Below are positions 47,220 through 57,724 of a stretch of DNA of 64,000 bases, one piece after another. The DNA lies in the NCBI RefSeq assembly GCF_001294465.1, contig NZ_LGAA01000018.1, forward strand, positions 124,001 to 188,000, written 5' to 3'. Below the pieces are notes generated by a model that was given only the letters and a program-made list of their open reading frames with translations, did no database searches and had not been told where the DNA came from. The position numbers and the translations under genes were made by a program. Positions within the stretch are counted from its first letter, which is position 1. Each line of letters opens with the position of its first letter. The DNA is from Moellerella wisconsensis ATCC 35017. GTDB lineage: Bacteria > Pseudomonadota > Gammaproteobacteria > Enterobacterales > Enterobacteriaceae.

Positions 47220-48749
47220 TTAAGCCGATTCCTCACATATTTTCAGTTCCCAGCCCGGAACGTCTTCCCAAAAAGCTTGTTCTTTTTCTAAATCCAGTTG
47301 CATTAGAGCATTCTCAGCCAAGTAGTTGGGTGGCAGATATAATGTCCAATAACCGTCATTAGTTTCAAGCCTTAACGTTGCCGGCGTTGTGGTTGACTGT
47401 CGTTGATTATTTAACAGAATGGATAGCCGAAGAATTTGGATCAGCGGCATAAACTGTTTTTTCTTATATAAATTAAACTTCGGAATATCATCATACTTAA
47501 TGGCTTTACGATGATTTTTAACCAAAGTCGCTAATAATAATTGCTGTTCTTGATTAAAACCGGGCAAATTGGTATTTTGCAAAATATAAGCAGAATGACG
47601 ATGTAGTCCGCTCAAATTAATACTTAAACCGACTTCATGCAGCATCACGGCCCAAATTAAAATCGCCTCTAAATGCAAATTAACTTGTTTCGGATTTTGT
47701 TCCGCCCATTGTTTATAAAGTTGTTCCATCGTAGCTAAAACGCGCTTTGCTTGTTCTCGATCGATATTATAGTGCTCTGCTAAACTCAGTGCAGTGCGTT
47801 GTCGAATATCCTGATGGCGAAAACGGCCTTCCATTTCATACAGAACACCTTCGCGTAATGCGCCTTCAGAAAGCCGTAGTTCCTTGATATCTAAAGAATC
47901 AAAGACTGCACATAATATTGCAAGTCCGGGAACAAAGATTTGCTTTCGATCATCGGATAAACCTTCAATCTCCAGATCATCAAACGATGTGTATTTTAAT
48001 ACGTGTTGGGTCAGTTGTGCTAGTCGTGCGGGCGTAATAATCCCGTCTCGTTCACCATTTTCTAGCAACACAGCATGCGCTGCCTTTATGGTACCCGATG
48101 CCCCTAATACCACATCCCACCCTTGTTGTTTAAATTGGGTAGCAATATTTTCTAATTTCTGATTTGCGACTAAGCGTGCGCGGGCAAAATTACTCGGTGA
48201 AATTTCATTATTTGGAAAATATTGACGCGAAAAACTCACGCAACCCATACGCCGGCTTTCAATTAGCAGTGGCGTAAAGTTCTCGCCGATAACGAGTTCA
48301 GTGGAGCCTCCACCGATATCAATTACTAGTTTACGGCCTTTTTCTGGCTGTGTATGCTCAACGCCCATAAAAATTAATCGAGCTTCTTCTTGGCCTGAAA
48401 TAATTTCAATCGGATAGGGGATTATTTGTTTTGCTCGGCGTAAGAATTCTTGTACGTTTGTGGCTTCACGTAATGAATGTGTGCCAACTATACAGACATT
48501 TTCAGCCGGAAATCCTTGTAATCGTTCTGCAAATAGTGCCAGACAAGATAATGCTCGTTCGATGGATTCTTCGCTAAGCTCATTATGTTCATTTAATCCG
48601 GTCGCCAGATGAACGCGCTGTTTTAGCCGCGTTAGAACTTGTAATGCACCATTAACAACCCGCGCAATAATCATATGAAAGCTATTAGATCCGAGGTCAA
48701 TAGCGGCGATTTCTAACGGTCGAGGTGTTGATGTATAAGTTAATGGCAT
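47220..48749 (-). CDS. ppx: exopolyphosphatase Ppx
   Basis: Ppx removes terminal phosphates from long-chain polyphosphate and can also act on pppGpp. The ASKHA fold starts with [14 protein letters not shown] (phosphate loop 1) and continues with [14 protein letters not shown] (phosphate loop 2). A C-terminal HD-like helical domain follows ([20 protein letters not shown]). The 509 residues match E. coli Ppx (513) better than GppA. It starts five bases after the ppk stop, giving the standard ppk-ppx operon. Confidence 0.95.
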   Translation of the reverse strand: MPLTYTSTPRPLEIAAIDLGSNSFHMIIARVVNGALQVLTRLKQRVHLATGLNEHNELSEESIERALSCLALFAERLQGFPAENVCIVGTHSLREATNVQEFLRRAKQIIPYPIEIISGQEEARLIFMGVEHTQPEKGRKLVIDIGGGSTELVIGENFTPLLIESRRMGCVSFSRQYFPNNEISPSNFARARLVANQKLENIATQFKQQGWDVVLGASGTIKAAHAVLLENGERDGIITPARLAQLTQHVLKYTSFDDLEIEGLSDDRKQIFVPGLAILCAVFDSLDIKELRLSEGALREGVLYEMEGRFRHQDIRQRTALSLAEHYNIDREQAKRVLATMEQLYKQWAEQNPKQVNLHLEAILIWAVMLHEVGLSINLSGLHRHSAYILQNTNLPGFNQEQQLLLATLVKNHRKAIKYDDIPKFNLYKKKQFMPLIQILRLSILLNNQRQSTTTPATLRLETNDGYWTLYLPPNYLAENALMQLDLEKEQAFWEDVPGWELKICEESA

Positions 48750-48754
48750 GTTTA

Positions 48755-50824
48755 TTAAGATCTCATGTCTGGATTTTCTATAGATTTCAAATAGTCATAA
48801 ACCGCAAGCTGGGCACGGATCTTACGTTTGTTTCCTCGAGGAACATAATGATTGCTAAGTTCTTTGTCAACAAATCGTGCTTTTACGGTATCACCAAACT
48901 GTAAGTCTAAAATATCCAGAACGCGTTGTTTTAATTGCGGATCGACTAATTGCACTGCCACTTCAATACGATAGTCAATGTTGCGAGTCATCCAGTCAGC
49001 TGAAGATAGAAAGACTTTTTCGTCGCCACCATTGGTAAATACGTATACGCGATCATGTTCGAGAAAACGGTCAACAATACTGGTGACTTGAATGTTTTCA
49101 CTCATTCCGGGTTGCCCTGCGACTAATGAACACATACCACGGATTAATAACCGTATTTTCACCCCAGCATTTGAGGCATCGTATAATCGGTCTGTGAGCT
49201 CTCTATCTACCAAATTATTGATTTTTAGAGTTATTCCAGAGGGTTTATCTGCCAGTGCATTTTCAATTTCAGTATCTATTAATTGATTTAATTTAATGCG
49301 TGTATTTTGTGGCGATACCATTAAATTATCGAAAGTCACCGGGCGATATGGATTTTCAATAAAGTTAAATACCCGGCGAACTTCATTGGTAATTTGCTGA
49401 TCGGCGGTTAATAACGAGTAGTCAGTATATAAACGGGCGGTTTTTTCATTGAAATTACCCGTGCCAATGTGGGCGTAACGAATAATTTGACCGTCTTCCA
49501 GTCGAGAAATAATAAACAGTTTAGCGTGAATTTTTAGCCCCGGAGCAGAGAAAATGACATGTACACCGGCTTCAGTGAGGCGTTTCGCCCAATGAATATT
49601 AGCTTCTTCATCAAAACGGGCCTGTAATTCGACCACTACGGTGACTTTTTTACCGTTGTGTGCGGCGTGGATCACTGAATCGATAATCCGAGAGTCTTTA
49701 GCCACCCGATAAATATTGATTTTTATCGATATAACACTGGGATCAAATGAAGCTTGACGCAGCAGTTCTAACGTATGTTCAAAGGTATAATAAGGATAAT
49801 ACAGTAAAACATCGCGCTCACGGATAGCATCGAAACCATTACGAAAATTATCAAACCAGCGATGGCGCAGACATGGCAGCGGTTTATACAGTAAATTTTT
49901 ATTTCCTTCATTAGGGAATTTTATGAAATCTTTAAAATTATGATAACGACCGCCAGCAATAACCGAGTCATCATTCGAGAGCCCTAATTTAGTTCTCAGT
50001 AATTCGACCATTTCATCCGGCATATCACGTTGATAAACAAATCTTACCGGTTCGGCAGTAAGCCGTTGTTTTAACGTCGATGACATTAACTCAAGCAGAC
50101 TGGATTCCATTTCAGTCGCTAAGTCATATTCTGCATCTCGCGTCATTTTCATTGAATAGGCATTAAGTTTGTCGTAATCGAAAAAGCCTTTGAAAATTTC
50201 ATCGAGACAATAACGCAAGATATTATCAATTAAAATCATTGACTTACGTCGTTTTGGCATTTCTGGAGGCAAATTAACAAAACGCGGAACTTTATCAGAT
50301 GGAATTTCTAATAATGCATATTGAATCTCTTGCCCATGAATAATTTCGACCGCTAGATAGGTGTAATCATCTTTGAGAAATTCAACAAAGTTGGTTTCAG
50401 GATTAATTAAGATTGGAGTAATGTGCTGACGTAATTTTTGGCGAAAATATTGACGTAACCAAATTTGTTGATTGGGGGAGATTTGTCGCTCGTTAATTAA
50501 AAATATTTGATTACGTGCCATTTCTAGCAGTAGTTCGTTATATAGTATGTCAAATTCTTGATCGAGTTTAGCGACTTTGGTTTGAATTTTGCGTAACAAG
50601 TGACGAGAACCCGTAGCTGAACCACGTTCTTCATTGATCAAGATACGGCGCTTTACATCCGCAAAACGGACTTTATAAAACTCATCAAGATTATTGGAGT
50701 AAATACCAAGAAAACGCATTCGTTCTATTAACGGGTTACGTTTGTCAGCCGCTTCTTGTAGAACACGTTCGTTAAAAGAGAGCCAGCTCAGCTCTTTTTC
50801 ATGATATGAGCGATCTTGGGACAT
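48755..50824 (-). CDS. ppk: polyphosphate kinase Ppk
   Basis: Ppk makes polyphosphate from ATP reversibly on a phosphohistidine. The 689 residues match E. coli (688). Conserved elements are the N-terminal [15 protein letters not shown], the autophosphorylated His in [12 protein letters not shown], the [17 protein letters not shown] motif and the second histidine in [10 protein letters not shown]. It is the first gene of ppk-ppx; polyphosphate from Ppk supports stress survival and the stringent response. Confidence 0.96.
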   Translation of the reverse strand: MSQDRSYHEKELSWLSFNERVLQEAADKRNPLIERMRFLGIYSNNLDEFYKVRFADVKRRILINEERGSATGSRHLLRKIQTKVAKLDQEFDILYNELLLEMARNQIFLINERQISPNQQIWLRQYFRQKLRQHITPILINPETNFVEFLKDDYTYLAVEIIHGQEIQYALLEIPSDKVPRFVNLPPEMPKRRKSMILIDNILRYCLDEIFKGFFDYDKLNAYSMKMTRDAEYDLATEMESSLLELMSSTLKQRLTAEPVRFVYQRDMPDEMVELLRTKLGLSNDDSVIAGGRYHNFKDFIKFPNEGNKNLLYKPLPCLRHRWFDNFRNGFDAIRERDVLLYYPYYTFEHTLELLRQASFDPSVISIKINIYRVAKDSRIIDSVIHAAHNGKKVTVVVELQARFDEEANIHWAKRLTEAGVHVIFSAPGLKIHAKLFIISRLEDGQIIRYAHIGTGNFNEKTARLYTDYSLLTADQQITNEVRRVFNFIENPYRPVTFDNLMVSPQNTRIKLNQLIDTEIENALADKPSGITLKINNLVDRELTDRLYDASNAGVKIRLLIRGMCSLVAGQPGMSENIQVTSIVDRFLEHDRVYVFTNGGDEKVFLSSADWMTRNIDYRIEVAVQLVDPQLKQRVLDILDLQFGDTVKARFVDKELSNHYVPRGNKRKIRAQLAVYDYLKSIENPDMRS

Positions 50825-50873
50825 TATTACTCCAATATGATAGGTGATAAGGTCAATCCTTGTTAGCTAGCTA

Positions 50874-51461
50874 TTATACCTGTTGTTTAATAGTTGCATG
50901 TTTATTAACCACACTTTCTGGATGACTACTTTGTTGTTTCATCGCAAAATATTGTTGCTGAAAAACACACATACGGATAGCAGTGTGATAGCGACCATTA
51001 ACAAAAAACTCATCGATTAATTCACCTTCGGTATAGAAGCCGAGCTTTTCATAAATATGGATAGCTTTGATATTTTCTTTATCAACAATTAAATATAATT
51101 TGTATAAATTGAGAACTGAGAATGCATAATCCATCGCCAGTTTTGCTGCGCGTGTGGCATAGCCTTTGCCTTGAAAATTAGGCGCGATGATAATCTGAAA
51201 TTCAGAGCGCCGATGAATATAATCAATTTCGACTAATTCAACTAAGCCGACTTTTTCTGCAGCATTTTCAACGATAAAACGGCGTTCAGATTGGTCATGG
51301 ATATGCTTATCGTACAGATCGCTTAATTCAACAAAGGCTTCATACGGTTCTTCGAACCAATAACGCATAACACTGGCGTTATTATCAAGTTGATGAATAA
51401 AAGCTAAGTCTTCGCGTTCAAGGGGGCGCAATCTAAATGGGGATAACTGCCCGGGTTTCAT
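50874..51461 (-). CDS. speG: spermidine N-acetyltransferase SpeG
   Basis: A GNAT-family dodecameric enzyme that acetylates spermidine and spermine to prevent their toxic build-up. SpeG hallmarks are [20 protein letters not shown] near the N-terminus, [20 protein letters not shown] (CoA loop) and [20 protein letters not shown]. At 195 residues it is slightly longer than E. coli SpeG (186), with an extra C-terminal tail. It lies 49 bases upstream of ppk on the same strand and could be co-transcribed. Confidence 0.95.
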   Translation of the reverse strand: MKPGQLSPFRLRPLEREDLAFIHQLDNNASVMRYWFEEPYEAFVELSDLYDKHIHDQSERRFIVENAAEKVGLVELVEIDYIHRRSEFQIIIAPNFQGKGYATRAAKLAMDYAFSVLNLYKLYLIVDKENIKAIHIYEKLGFYTEGELIDEFFVNGRYHTAIRMCVFQQQYFAMKQQSSHPESVVNKHATIKQQV

Positions 51462-51664
51462 AATTTTACCTCAGAAAAGTTAAGGGTATTAGCTATACGC
51501 TACGCTAATAAATAAGCAGCTTAGCGTTGAGTATAACCAATAATAGGGCGATATTAAAAAATGCTGACGTAAATATCACCGTTATAAACAAGACAATCAC
51601 TAAGGCAATAAAATTAATACTTTCTATTCATTATTAATCTTATTGATTGGTTTCTCATAGGATA

Positions 51665-51958
51665 TCACTTATTTAATAGAAAATAAGCCAACCTCAAAAT
51701 AGACAGACATCGATTGATGAATAATTCAGCAACAATTAAGTTGAAAATTTTATCTCTGCTGTCGGTGAGTGGAGTTAGCGAGGGATTAGCCGAATAACGG
51801 TGATGATAGCGATTAAAGTAACTCATTGAAATAAAATAATAGATAGTGAAGTGACCCCATAAAGTTGCTAATGGGGCAGAACAAATAAAAACCAGATAAA
51901 CAGGGTTCAAATAATGAATAGGATTTAAAAAATATTCATAAATGAAAATATAAATCAC
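51665..51958 (-). CDS. doubtful 97-aa membrane protein
   Basis: This open frame in the 550-base gap between speG and purN encodes two hydrophobic stretches (about 18-50 and 77-93) and is rich in Tyr and Ile. No ribosome site is clear and no family is recognised. It may be a decayed gene or chance. The rest of the gap shows nothing else. Confidence 0.2.
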   Translation of the reverse strand: MIYIFIYEYFLNPIHYLNPVYLVFICSAPLATLWGHFTIYYFISMSYFNRYHHRYSANPSLTPLTDSRDKIFNLIVAELFINRCLSILRLAYFLLNK

Positions 51959-52014
51959 CGGATTATCTGGTTTTCCAGTATTAAAATTGAGCCAATAAAT
52001 TGTAATTTAGTGGT

Positions 52015-52656
52015 CTAGTCGTCGCTAGCATACCCGTGTTCGGGGAGAACTTTTCCGTCTAATTGCGCATTATTTCCCACCATTTGTAATCGACCTGAAA
52101 TAAACCAATCAATTACAACCGGATAAATATCATGTTCTTGGGTTTTAATTCGTTCAACTACATCGTTTTCATGATCATCGGCAAAAATAGGTACTTTGGC
52201 TTGTAAAATAACCGGTCCGCCATCTAACTGCTCGGTGACAAAGTGGACAGAAGTCCCATGTTCTTGGTCACCATTTTCCATTGCTTTACGGTGGGTATGT
52301 AATCCCGGATATTTAGGCAGCAATGACGGGTGGATATTGATTATTTTACCGCGATAGTGGCGTACAAAATCGGCAGTCAAAATTCGCATATAACCGGCAA
52401 GCACCAGTAAATCAGTATCATGGCTATCTATTGCTTGCTGCAGTGCATGGTCATAGTCTTCGCGATTGATGTAATTCTCAGGTTGAATTACAAAGGTAGG
52501 GATCCCGGCCTCTTGTGCCCGAGATAATCCCAATGCATCGCTTTTATTGCTGTATACCGCACAAATTTCGGCGTTTATCTTACCTGCTTGGCAGGCATCC
52601 ATAATCGCTTGTAGATTTGTGCCACTTCCCGAAATCAATACCACTATTTTTTTCAT
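52015..52656 (-). CDS. purN: phosphoribosylglycinamide formyltransferase PurN
   Basis: PurN transfers a formyl group from 10-formyl-THF to GAR, the third step of purine synthesis. Catalytic residues are the Asn and His of INIHPSLLP and the Asp of HFVTEQLDGG. The 213 residues match E. coli (212). The start shares one base with the purM stop, so it is coupled in purMN. Confidence 0.96.
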   Translation of the reverse strand: MKKIVVLISGSGTNLQAIMDACQAGKINAEICAVYSNKSDALGLSRAQEAGIPTFVIQPENYINREDYDHALQQAIDSHDTDLLVLAGYMRILTADFVRHYRGKIINIHPSLLPKYPGLHTHRKAMENGDQEHGTSVHFVTEQLDGGPVILQAKVPIFADDHENDVVERIKTQEHDIYPVVIDWFISGRLQMVGNNAQLDGKVLPEHGYASDD

Positions 52657-53696
52657 TAGCCAATGATAACCTGTTCTGCGTTTGCTGGTAATGCAGCAAT
52701 TTTACCAATTTGCCATGCGGTTTCGCCTAATTCAGTTAATAAATTGATCGCTGTAGCAACTTCTGCTGGTGGAAGAGCGATTATCATCCCCACACCACAG
52801 TTAAAGGTACGATACATTTCATGGGTGCTAACATCGCCAGCCTTTTGTAGCCAACGGAATACCGCTGGCCATTGCCAGCTGTTCGCATCAATTTGTGCTT
52901 GGGTATTCTCCGGCAATACACGCGGAATATTTTCCCAAAAACCACCACCGGTTAAATGAGCAATAGCATGAATATCACTTTTCTCAATCAGAGTTAAAAT
53001 ATTTTTGACATAAATGCGAGTTGGCTCGAGAAGATGGTCAGCTAAACTTTTGCCTTCAAGCTCGGTAGCTTCAGGATCAGTTTGACTCACTTCTAAAATT
53101 TTACGTACCAATGAATAACCGTTGGAGTGAGGGCCACTAGAGGCGAGAGCGATTAGGGCATCACCAGCTTGCACTTTGCTGCCATCAATAATTTCTGAGC
53201 GTTCAACAACACCAACACAAAAACCGGCGACGTCGTAATCTTCACCATGGTACATGCCTGGCATTTCTGCGGTTTCACCCCCGACTAATGCACAGCCCGA
53301 TTGTTTACAGCCTTCGGCGATCCCTGTAATTACGCTAGCCGCAGTATCGACCGATAATTTACCAGTCGCGTAATAATCTAGAAAAAACAGGGGTTCAGCA
53401 CCTTGAACGATTAGATCGTTAACACACATTGCCACTAAATCAATGCCAATGGTGTCATGGCGTTTTAAGTCCATGGCTAAACGTAATTTGGTGCCAACAC
53501 CGTCAGTACCCGAGACTAATACCGGCTCGCGATATTTTTGTGGCAGAGAACAAAGTGCACCAAAACCACCTAGACCCCCCATAACTTCAGGACGACGCGT
53601 CTCTTTTACAACGCCTTTGATACGTTCAACAAGTGCATTACCTGCATCGATATCGACACCGGCATCTTTATAGCTAAGAGAGGTTTTATCAGTCAC
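52656..53696 (-). CDS. purM: phosphoribosylaminoimidazole synthetase PurM
   Basis: PurM closes the imidazole ring of AIR from FGAM with ATP. The 346 residues from the GTG at 53696 match E. coli (345), which also starts with GTG; a GGGGGC ribosome site is five bases upstream. An upstream TTG at 53708 is in frame but would overlap that site. Conserved segments are [15 protein letters not shown] and [13 protein letters not shown] PurR box lies 65 bases upstream, so purMN should be repressed when hypoxanthine or guanine is plentiful. Confidence 0.96.
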   Translation of the reverse strand: MTDKTSLSYKDAGVDIDAGNALVERIKGVVKETRRPEVMGGLGGFGALCSLPQKYREPVLVSGTDGVGTKLRLAMDLKRHDTIGIDLVAMCVNDLIVQGAEPLFFLDYYATGKLSVDTAASVITGIAEGCKQSGCALVGGETAEMPGMYHGEDYDVAGFCVGVVERSEIIDGSKVQAGDALIALASSGPHSNGYSLVRKILEVSQTDPEATELEGKSLADHLLEPTRIYVKNILTLIEKSDIHAIAHLTGGGFWENIPRVLPENTQAQIDANSWQWPAVFRWLQKAGDVSTHEMYRTFNCGVGMIIALPPAEVATAINLLTELGETAWQIGKIAALPANAEQVIIG

Positions 53697-53760
53697 AACA
53701 GCCCCCAAGGCAATTACGTTTTAAACAAAGAAGCAATAATGAGATTAATTCTAACAGGCT

Positions 53761-53776
53761 AAGCAAACGTTTGCGA
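53761..53776. promoter_or_regulatory. PurR box
   Basis: AAGCAAACGTTTGCGA matches the PurR operator consensus ACGCAAACGTTTNCNT with a perfect GCAAACGTTTGC core. It lies in the 234-base gap between divergent purM and upp, 65 bases from purM. PurR with hypoxanthine or guanine should repress purMN. Confidence 0.92.
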
Positions 53777-53930
53777 TAGCTTTCTGCGGGAAATAATCTA
53801 AGATTAAAACAACATTATTCGGAAATGTTTTGATCAGCATCAACCCGATACTAGTGGAACTATCTCAAAAAAGAGTTATAATCTCGCGATTTTTTTGCCC
53901 GCCGACCACCAAAAATAGTAGGAGAAAAGT

Positions 53931-54557
53931 ATGAAAGTTGTTGAGGCGAAACACCCGTTGGTAAAACATAAACTCGGCCTGATGCGCGATCACGATATTA
54001 GCACCAAGCGTTTCCGCGAATTAGCGTCAGAGGTAGGGAGTCTCCTGACATACGAAGCAACTGCCGATCTTGAAACTGAAACAGTAACAATCGAAGGGTG
54101 GTGTGGCCCAGTTGAGATTGAACAAATTAAAGGAAAGAAAATTACCGTTGTTCCAATCTTACGTGCTGGTTTAGGCATGATGGATGGTGTTTTGGATAGT
54201 ATTCCAAGTGCGCGTATTAGTGTTGTTGGTGTATATCGAGATGAAGAAACTCTTGAGCCAGTTCCTTATTTCCACAAATTAGCGTCAAATATCGAAGAAC
54301 GTATGGCGTTGGTTGTTGATCCGATGTTGGCGACTGGTGGCTCAGTTATTGCAACGATCGATTTGCTGAAAAAAGCCGGTTGTAAATCGATTAAAGTCTT
54401 AGTCTTAGTCGCCGCACCAGAAGGTATCGCGGCATTAGAAAAAGCCCATCCAGATATCGAACTCTATACTGCCTCTATCGATGAGTACCTTAATGAACAT
54501 GGCTACATTGTTCCAGGGCTCGGGGATGCGGGCGATAAAATATTTGGTACTAAATAA
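53931..54557 (+). CDS. upp: uracil phosphoribosyltransferase Upp
   Basis: Upp salvages uracil to UMP using PRPP. The 208 residues equal the E. coli length. The PRPP loop [15 protein letters not shown] and the uracil-binding end [17 protein letters not shown] are intact. An AGGAG site precedes the ATG. It diverges from purMN and is followed by a terminator and then uraA, the uracil permease, so uptake and salvage lie together. Confidence 0.97.
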   Translation: MKVVEAKHPLVKHKLGLMRDHDISTKRFRELASEVGSLLTYEATADLETETVTIEGWCGPVEIEQIKGKKITVVPILRAGLGMMDGVLDSIPSARISVVGVYRDEETLEPVPYFHKLASNIEERMALVVDPMLATGGSVIATIDLLKKAGCKSIKVLVLVAAPEGIAALEKAHPDIELYTASIDEYLNEHGYIVPGLGDAGDKIFGTK

Positions 54558-54561
54558 GATC

Positions 54562-54588
54562 AGCCGACGAATAGTCGGCTTTTTTTTA
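54562..54588 (+). terminator. terminator or attenuator between upp and uraA
   Basis: A perfect AGCCGAC/GTCGGCT stem with loop GAATA is followed by eight T. A second, larger inverted repeat (TTGCGAG/CTCGCAA) lies at about 54624-54658 before uraA. uraA probably depends on read-through or its own promoter. Confidence 0.9.
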
Positions 54589-54881
54589 AATAAAAATACT
54601 GGGAATAATAAGTGTTGTTACCGTGTTGCGAGTTCAGCTTGGTTTTAGAGGGCTCGCAACCAGTGACTGATAGTTGGTATTCAGACACCGGACGAATTAA
54701 AGTTAACTTAATAGCCAATATGCGTTCCGTATGCGCTATTAAGGACTGTTTTAATCGTCTGCAATTATTAGGCTATATAGCCAGTTATGTTGTAAATGCG
54801 TTAGCTATAATTAACTGCGTAATTTTAACCCGTAATTTTAACCATAATATCTAAAAGTATATCATCTAGGGGATGCAACAA

Positions 54882-56186
54882 ATGACTCGCCGTACCATCG
54901 GAGTTGAAGAAAGACCACCATTATTACAAACTATTCCACTTAGCCTACAGCATTTATTTGCTATGTTCGGCGCAACGGTAATTGTTCCTATTTTGTTCGG
55001 CGTTAATCCAGCCACGATCTTATTATTTAATGGCGTCGGGACATTAATTTATCTATTTATCTGTAAAGGTAAAATTCCTGCTTATTTAGGCTCTAGTTTT
55101 GCGTTTATTTCTCCGGTATTAATTTTATTACCTTTAGGTTATGAGCTAGCACTTGGCGGCTTCATTATTTGTGGAGTACTCTTTTGTGTCGTGGCGTTAA
55201 TTGTTAAAGTCGCGGGCAGAGGCTGGATTAATGTGATGTTTCCCCCCGCTGCCATGGGTGCCATTGTGGCGGTCATTGGGTTAGAGCTGGCACAAACCGC
55301 AGCCAGTATGTCGGGATTATTGCCTCAAGGCGATACTCCTGTAGATCCATCAACCTTAATTATTTCAATTACTACGCTGAGTGTAACTATTCTTTGCGCG
55401 GTAGTGTTCCGTGGATTTTTATCAATTATTCCTATTCTTATCGGTTTCTTAGTTGGATATGCCTTATCCTATTTCATGGGGATTGTGGACTTGACGCCCA
55501 TTGTCGATGCGCCATGGTTTGCGGTTCCTGAATTTTATACACCACGTTTTGAATGGTTTGCGATTTTAACTATTTTACCCGCGGCATTAGTTGTTATCGC
55601 GGAGCATGTAGGGCATTTGGTGGTGACGGCAAATATTGTCGAGCGTGATTTACTAAAAGATCCCGGTTTACACCGTTCTATGTTTGCGAATGGTTTTTCG
55701 ACGATCATTTCTGGTTTCTTTGGTTCGACACCAAATACCACTTATGGTGAGAATATCGGCGTAATGGCAATAACTAAGGTTTACAGTACTTGGGTTATTG
55801 GTGGCGCAGCTATACTAGCAATTTTACTGTCATGTGTTGGTAAATTATCTGTGGCGATTCAACTCGTTCCAACCCCCGTGATGGGCGGTGTTTCTTTGCT
55901 GCTTTACGGCGTAATTGGTGCATCAGGCATTCGTGTGCTAATTGACTCAAAAGTAGATTATAATAAGCCACAAAATCTAATTTTAACGTCGGTGATTTTA
56001 ATAATCGGTGTCAGCGGTGCGGTTATCCATATCGGTCAAGCAGAACTGAAAGGTATGGCATTAGCCACTATTGTTGGTATTGGTATGGCGCTGTTATTCC
56101 GTTTTATTACGTTTGTTCGTCCAGAAAAACATTTTATTACTGAGCAATTAGACGAAATTGAAACTAAGCGCTCGATAAAGCAATAA
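54882..56186 (+). CDS. uraA: uracil permease UraA
   Basis: UraA is an inner-membrane uracil:H+ symporter of the NCS2 family with 14 segments in a 7+7 inverted repeat. Uracil-binding residues lie in AFISPVLILLP and in AEHVGHLVVTANI. The ATG at 54882 gives 434 residues starting MTRRTIGVEERPPLLQ, as in E. coli, with AGGGG nine bases upstream; the ATG three codons earlier touches that site and is unlikely. Confidence 0.95.
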   Translation: MTRRTIGVEERPPLLQTIPLSLQHLFAMFGATVIVPILFGVNPATILLFNGVGTLIYLFICKGKIPAYLGSSFAFISPVLILLPLGYELALGGFIICGVLFCVVALIVKVAGRGWINVMFPPAAMGAIVAVIGLELAQTAASMSGLLPQGDTPVDPSTLIISITTLSVTILCAVVFRGFLSIIPILIGFLVGYALSYFMGIVDLTPIVDAPWFAVPEFYTPRFEWFAILTILPAALVVIAEHVGHLVVTANIVERDLLKDPGLHRSMFANGFSTIISGFFGSTPNTTYGENIGVMAITKVYSTWVIGGAAILAILLSCVGKLSVAIQLVPTPVMGGVSLLLYGVIGASGIRVLIDSKVDYNKPQNLILTSVILIIGVSGAVIHIGQAELKGMALATIVGIGMALLFRFITFVRPEKHFITEQLDEIETKRSIKQ

Positions 56187-56386
56187 TCTAGGCTTACAGT
56201 TAGTTCCGGTTGGTCGGCCTTTGGTATCATCGTGTCGGCCAACAGTGTTGATAACTATTACAAAAATATTGTCTAGAAATATTGCTCATAAACATTGCTT
56301 ATAAACAATATATATCAGGTTCATTTAACCTGCGATTTTATGTTAAACTGTACCGCGAAAATTTGTTCGTTAAGCCAGAGGCTATC

Positions 56387-57088
56387 CTGAATACACCATC
56401 GCAGCTCTCATTACCTTTATATCTGCCGGATGATGAAACGTTTGCTAGTTTTTATGCGGGAAATAATCCCTCATTGCTGGCGGCGATTAAGCTCGCAATT
56501 CATCAACCACATGGCAGTTATCTCTATTTTTGGTCCCGTGAAGGTGGCGGAAAGAGTCATCTTTTACATGCTGCCTGTGCAGAATTATCTGATAAAGGCG
56601 AGGCCGTTGGCTATGTGCCACTGGATAAACGAGCATATTTTGTGCCGGATGTATTAGACGGAATGGAACACTTATCATTGGTTTGTCTTGATAATATTCA
56701 ATGTATCGCCGGTGATGAAGAGTGGGAAATGGCGATTTTTAATTTATATAATCGCATTTTAGAGATAGGCCGCACATGTTTGTTGATCACGGGGGATAGG
56801 CCGCCTCGGCAAATTGAATTAAAACTGCCTGATTTAGCGTCTCGTCTTGATTGGGGGCTGATTTATAAACTGCACCCATTAAGTGACGAAGAGAAAATTC
56901 AAGCATTACAACTCAGAGCGCGCATGCGGGGCTTTGAGCTTACCGAAGATGTTTGCCGCTTTGTATTAAAACGCTTAGATCGCAAAATGGGTACATTATT
57001 TGATATTTTGAACGAACTTGATCATGCGTCTATTGTGGCTCAACGAAAACTGACAATTCCATTTGTTAAAGATATTCTGAAGCTATAA
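56387..57088 (+). CDS. hda: DnaA-inactivating protein Hda, CUG start
   Basis: Hda with the DNA clamp promotes ATP hydrolysis by DnaA, preventing re-initiation. The clamp-binding motif QLSLPL is at residues 6-11, the Walker A loop is GGGKSH, and the arginine finger region is PDLASRLDW. No ATG, GTG or TTG lies near the conserved N-terminus. The CTG at 56387, preceded by AGAGG, gives 233 residues starting (M)[13 protein letters not shown], the same length and start codon as E. coli hda. The longer frame from the ATG at 56282 has no conserved sequence before this. Confidence 0.93.
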   Translation: MNTPSQLSLPLYLPDDETFASFYAGNNPSLLAAIKLAIHQPHGSYLYFWSREGGGKSHLLHAACAELSDKGEAVGYVPLDKRAYFVPDVLDGMEHLSLVCLDNIQCIAGDEEWEMAIFNLYNRILEIGRTCLLITGDRPPRQIELKLPDLASRLDWGLIYKLHPLSDEEKIQALQLRARMRGFELTEDVCRFVLKRLDRKMGTLFDILNELDHASIVAQRKLTIPFVKDILKL

Positions 57089-57170
57089 ATCACGCGCTCT
57101 TATGAGTAACTCGGTTCACATTATTGATTTATTTTAGTCCTGCTGATCCACTATTAGCGGGTTAAAATCA

Positions 57171-57201
57171 TAAAAATAGCGGCAGCTAAATAAACTGCCG
57201 C
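57171..57201 (-). terminator. terminator of yfgD
   Basis: On the minus strand GCGGCAG, a 9-base loop and CTGCCGC are followed by TATTTTTA. It lies 150 bases beyond the yfgD stop. Confidence 0.72.
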
Positions 57202-57352
57202 CAAATTAGCGGATTTGTTGACTGAGCTATTTTTTAACGCTTATTCTTCAGCTTTTGAATGTTAGTCGCTATTATTTAACCCGATGGCCTAGAATTTAGC
57301 GTCCACGATTTAATCACCTAGTATTTAAAGGCATTTCATTCGTCGCTTAAGG

Positions 57353-57709
57353 CTATAAAATCTCTTTAACTTGCTCCGGTGGGCGACCTAAACGCGCTTT
57401 ATTACCGGCGACCACAATTGGGCGCTCAATTAATTTTGGATTTTCGTGCATAGCCTGCAACAATTGCACTTGGCTTAACTCGGGATTAGCTAATCCCAAT
57501 TGTTGATACAATTCATCTTTGGTACGTATTAATTGGCGTGCATCCTCAAAGCCTAAAGCTGACAATAATTGGGCTAATTCGGCTACGCTAGGCGGTGTGT
57601 TTAGATATTCAATAACCTGTGGTTTTATCCCCATCGATTCGACTAATGCCAAGGTTTCACGGCTTTTTGAACAGCGTGGATTATGATAAAAAGTGACGGC
57701 TGTGCTCAT
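57353..57709 (-). CDS. yfgD: ArsC-family protein YfgD
   Basis: A 118-residue member of the glutaredoxin-dependent arsenate reductase family. The catalytic cysteine is Cys13 in NPRCSKSRE, and the family end PIVVAGNKARLGRPPEQVKEIL is present with its arginines. True arsenate reduction is not proven for YfgD. It lies 16 bases after bepA on the same strand, as in E. coli. Confidence 0.92.
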   Translation of the reverse strand: MSTAVTFYHNPRCSKSRETLALVESMGIKPQVIEYLNTPPSVAELAQLLSALGFEDARQLIRTKDELYQQLGLANPELSQVQLLQAMHENPKLIERPIVVAGNKARLGRPPEQVKEIL

Positions 57710-57724
57710 AATATTAGAGACCTT

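Noticed and set aside
54612-54854. 80-codon frame between upp and uraA
   Set aside because: No conserved homology or ribosome site; the stretch is leader DNA with an inverted repeat.
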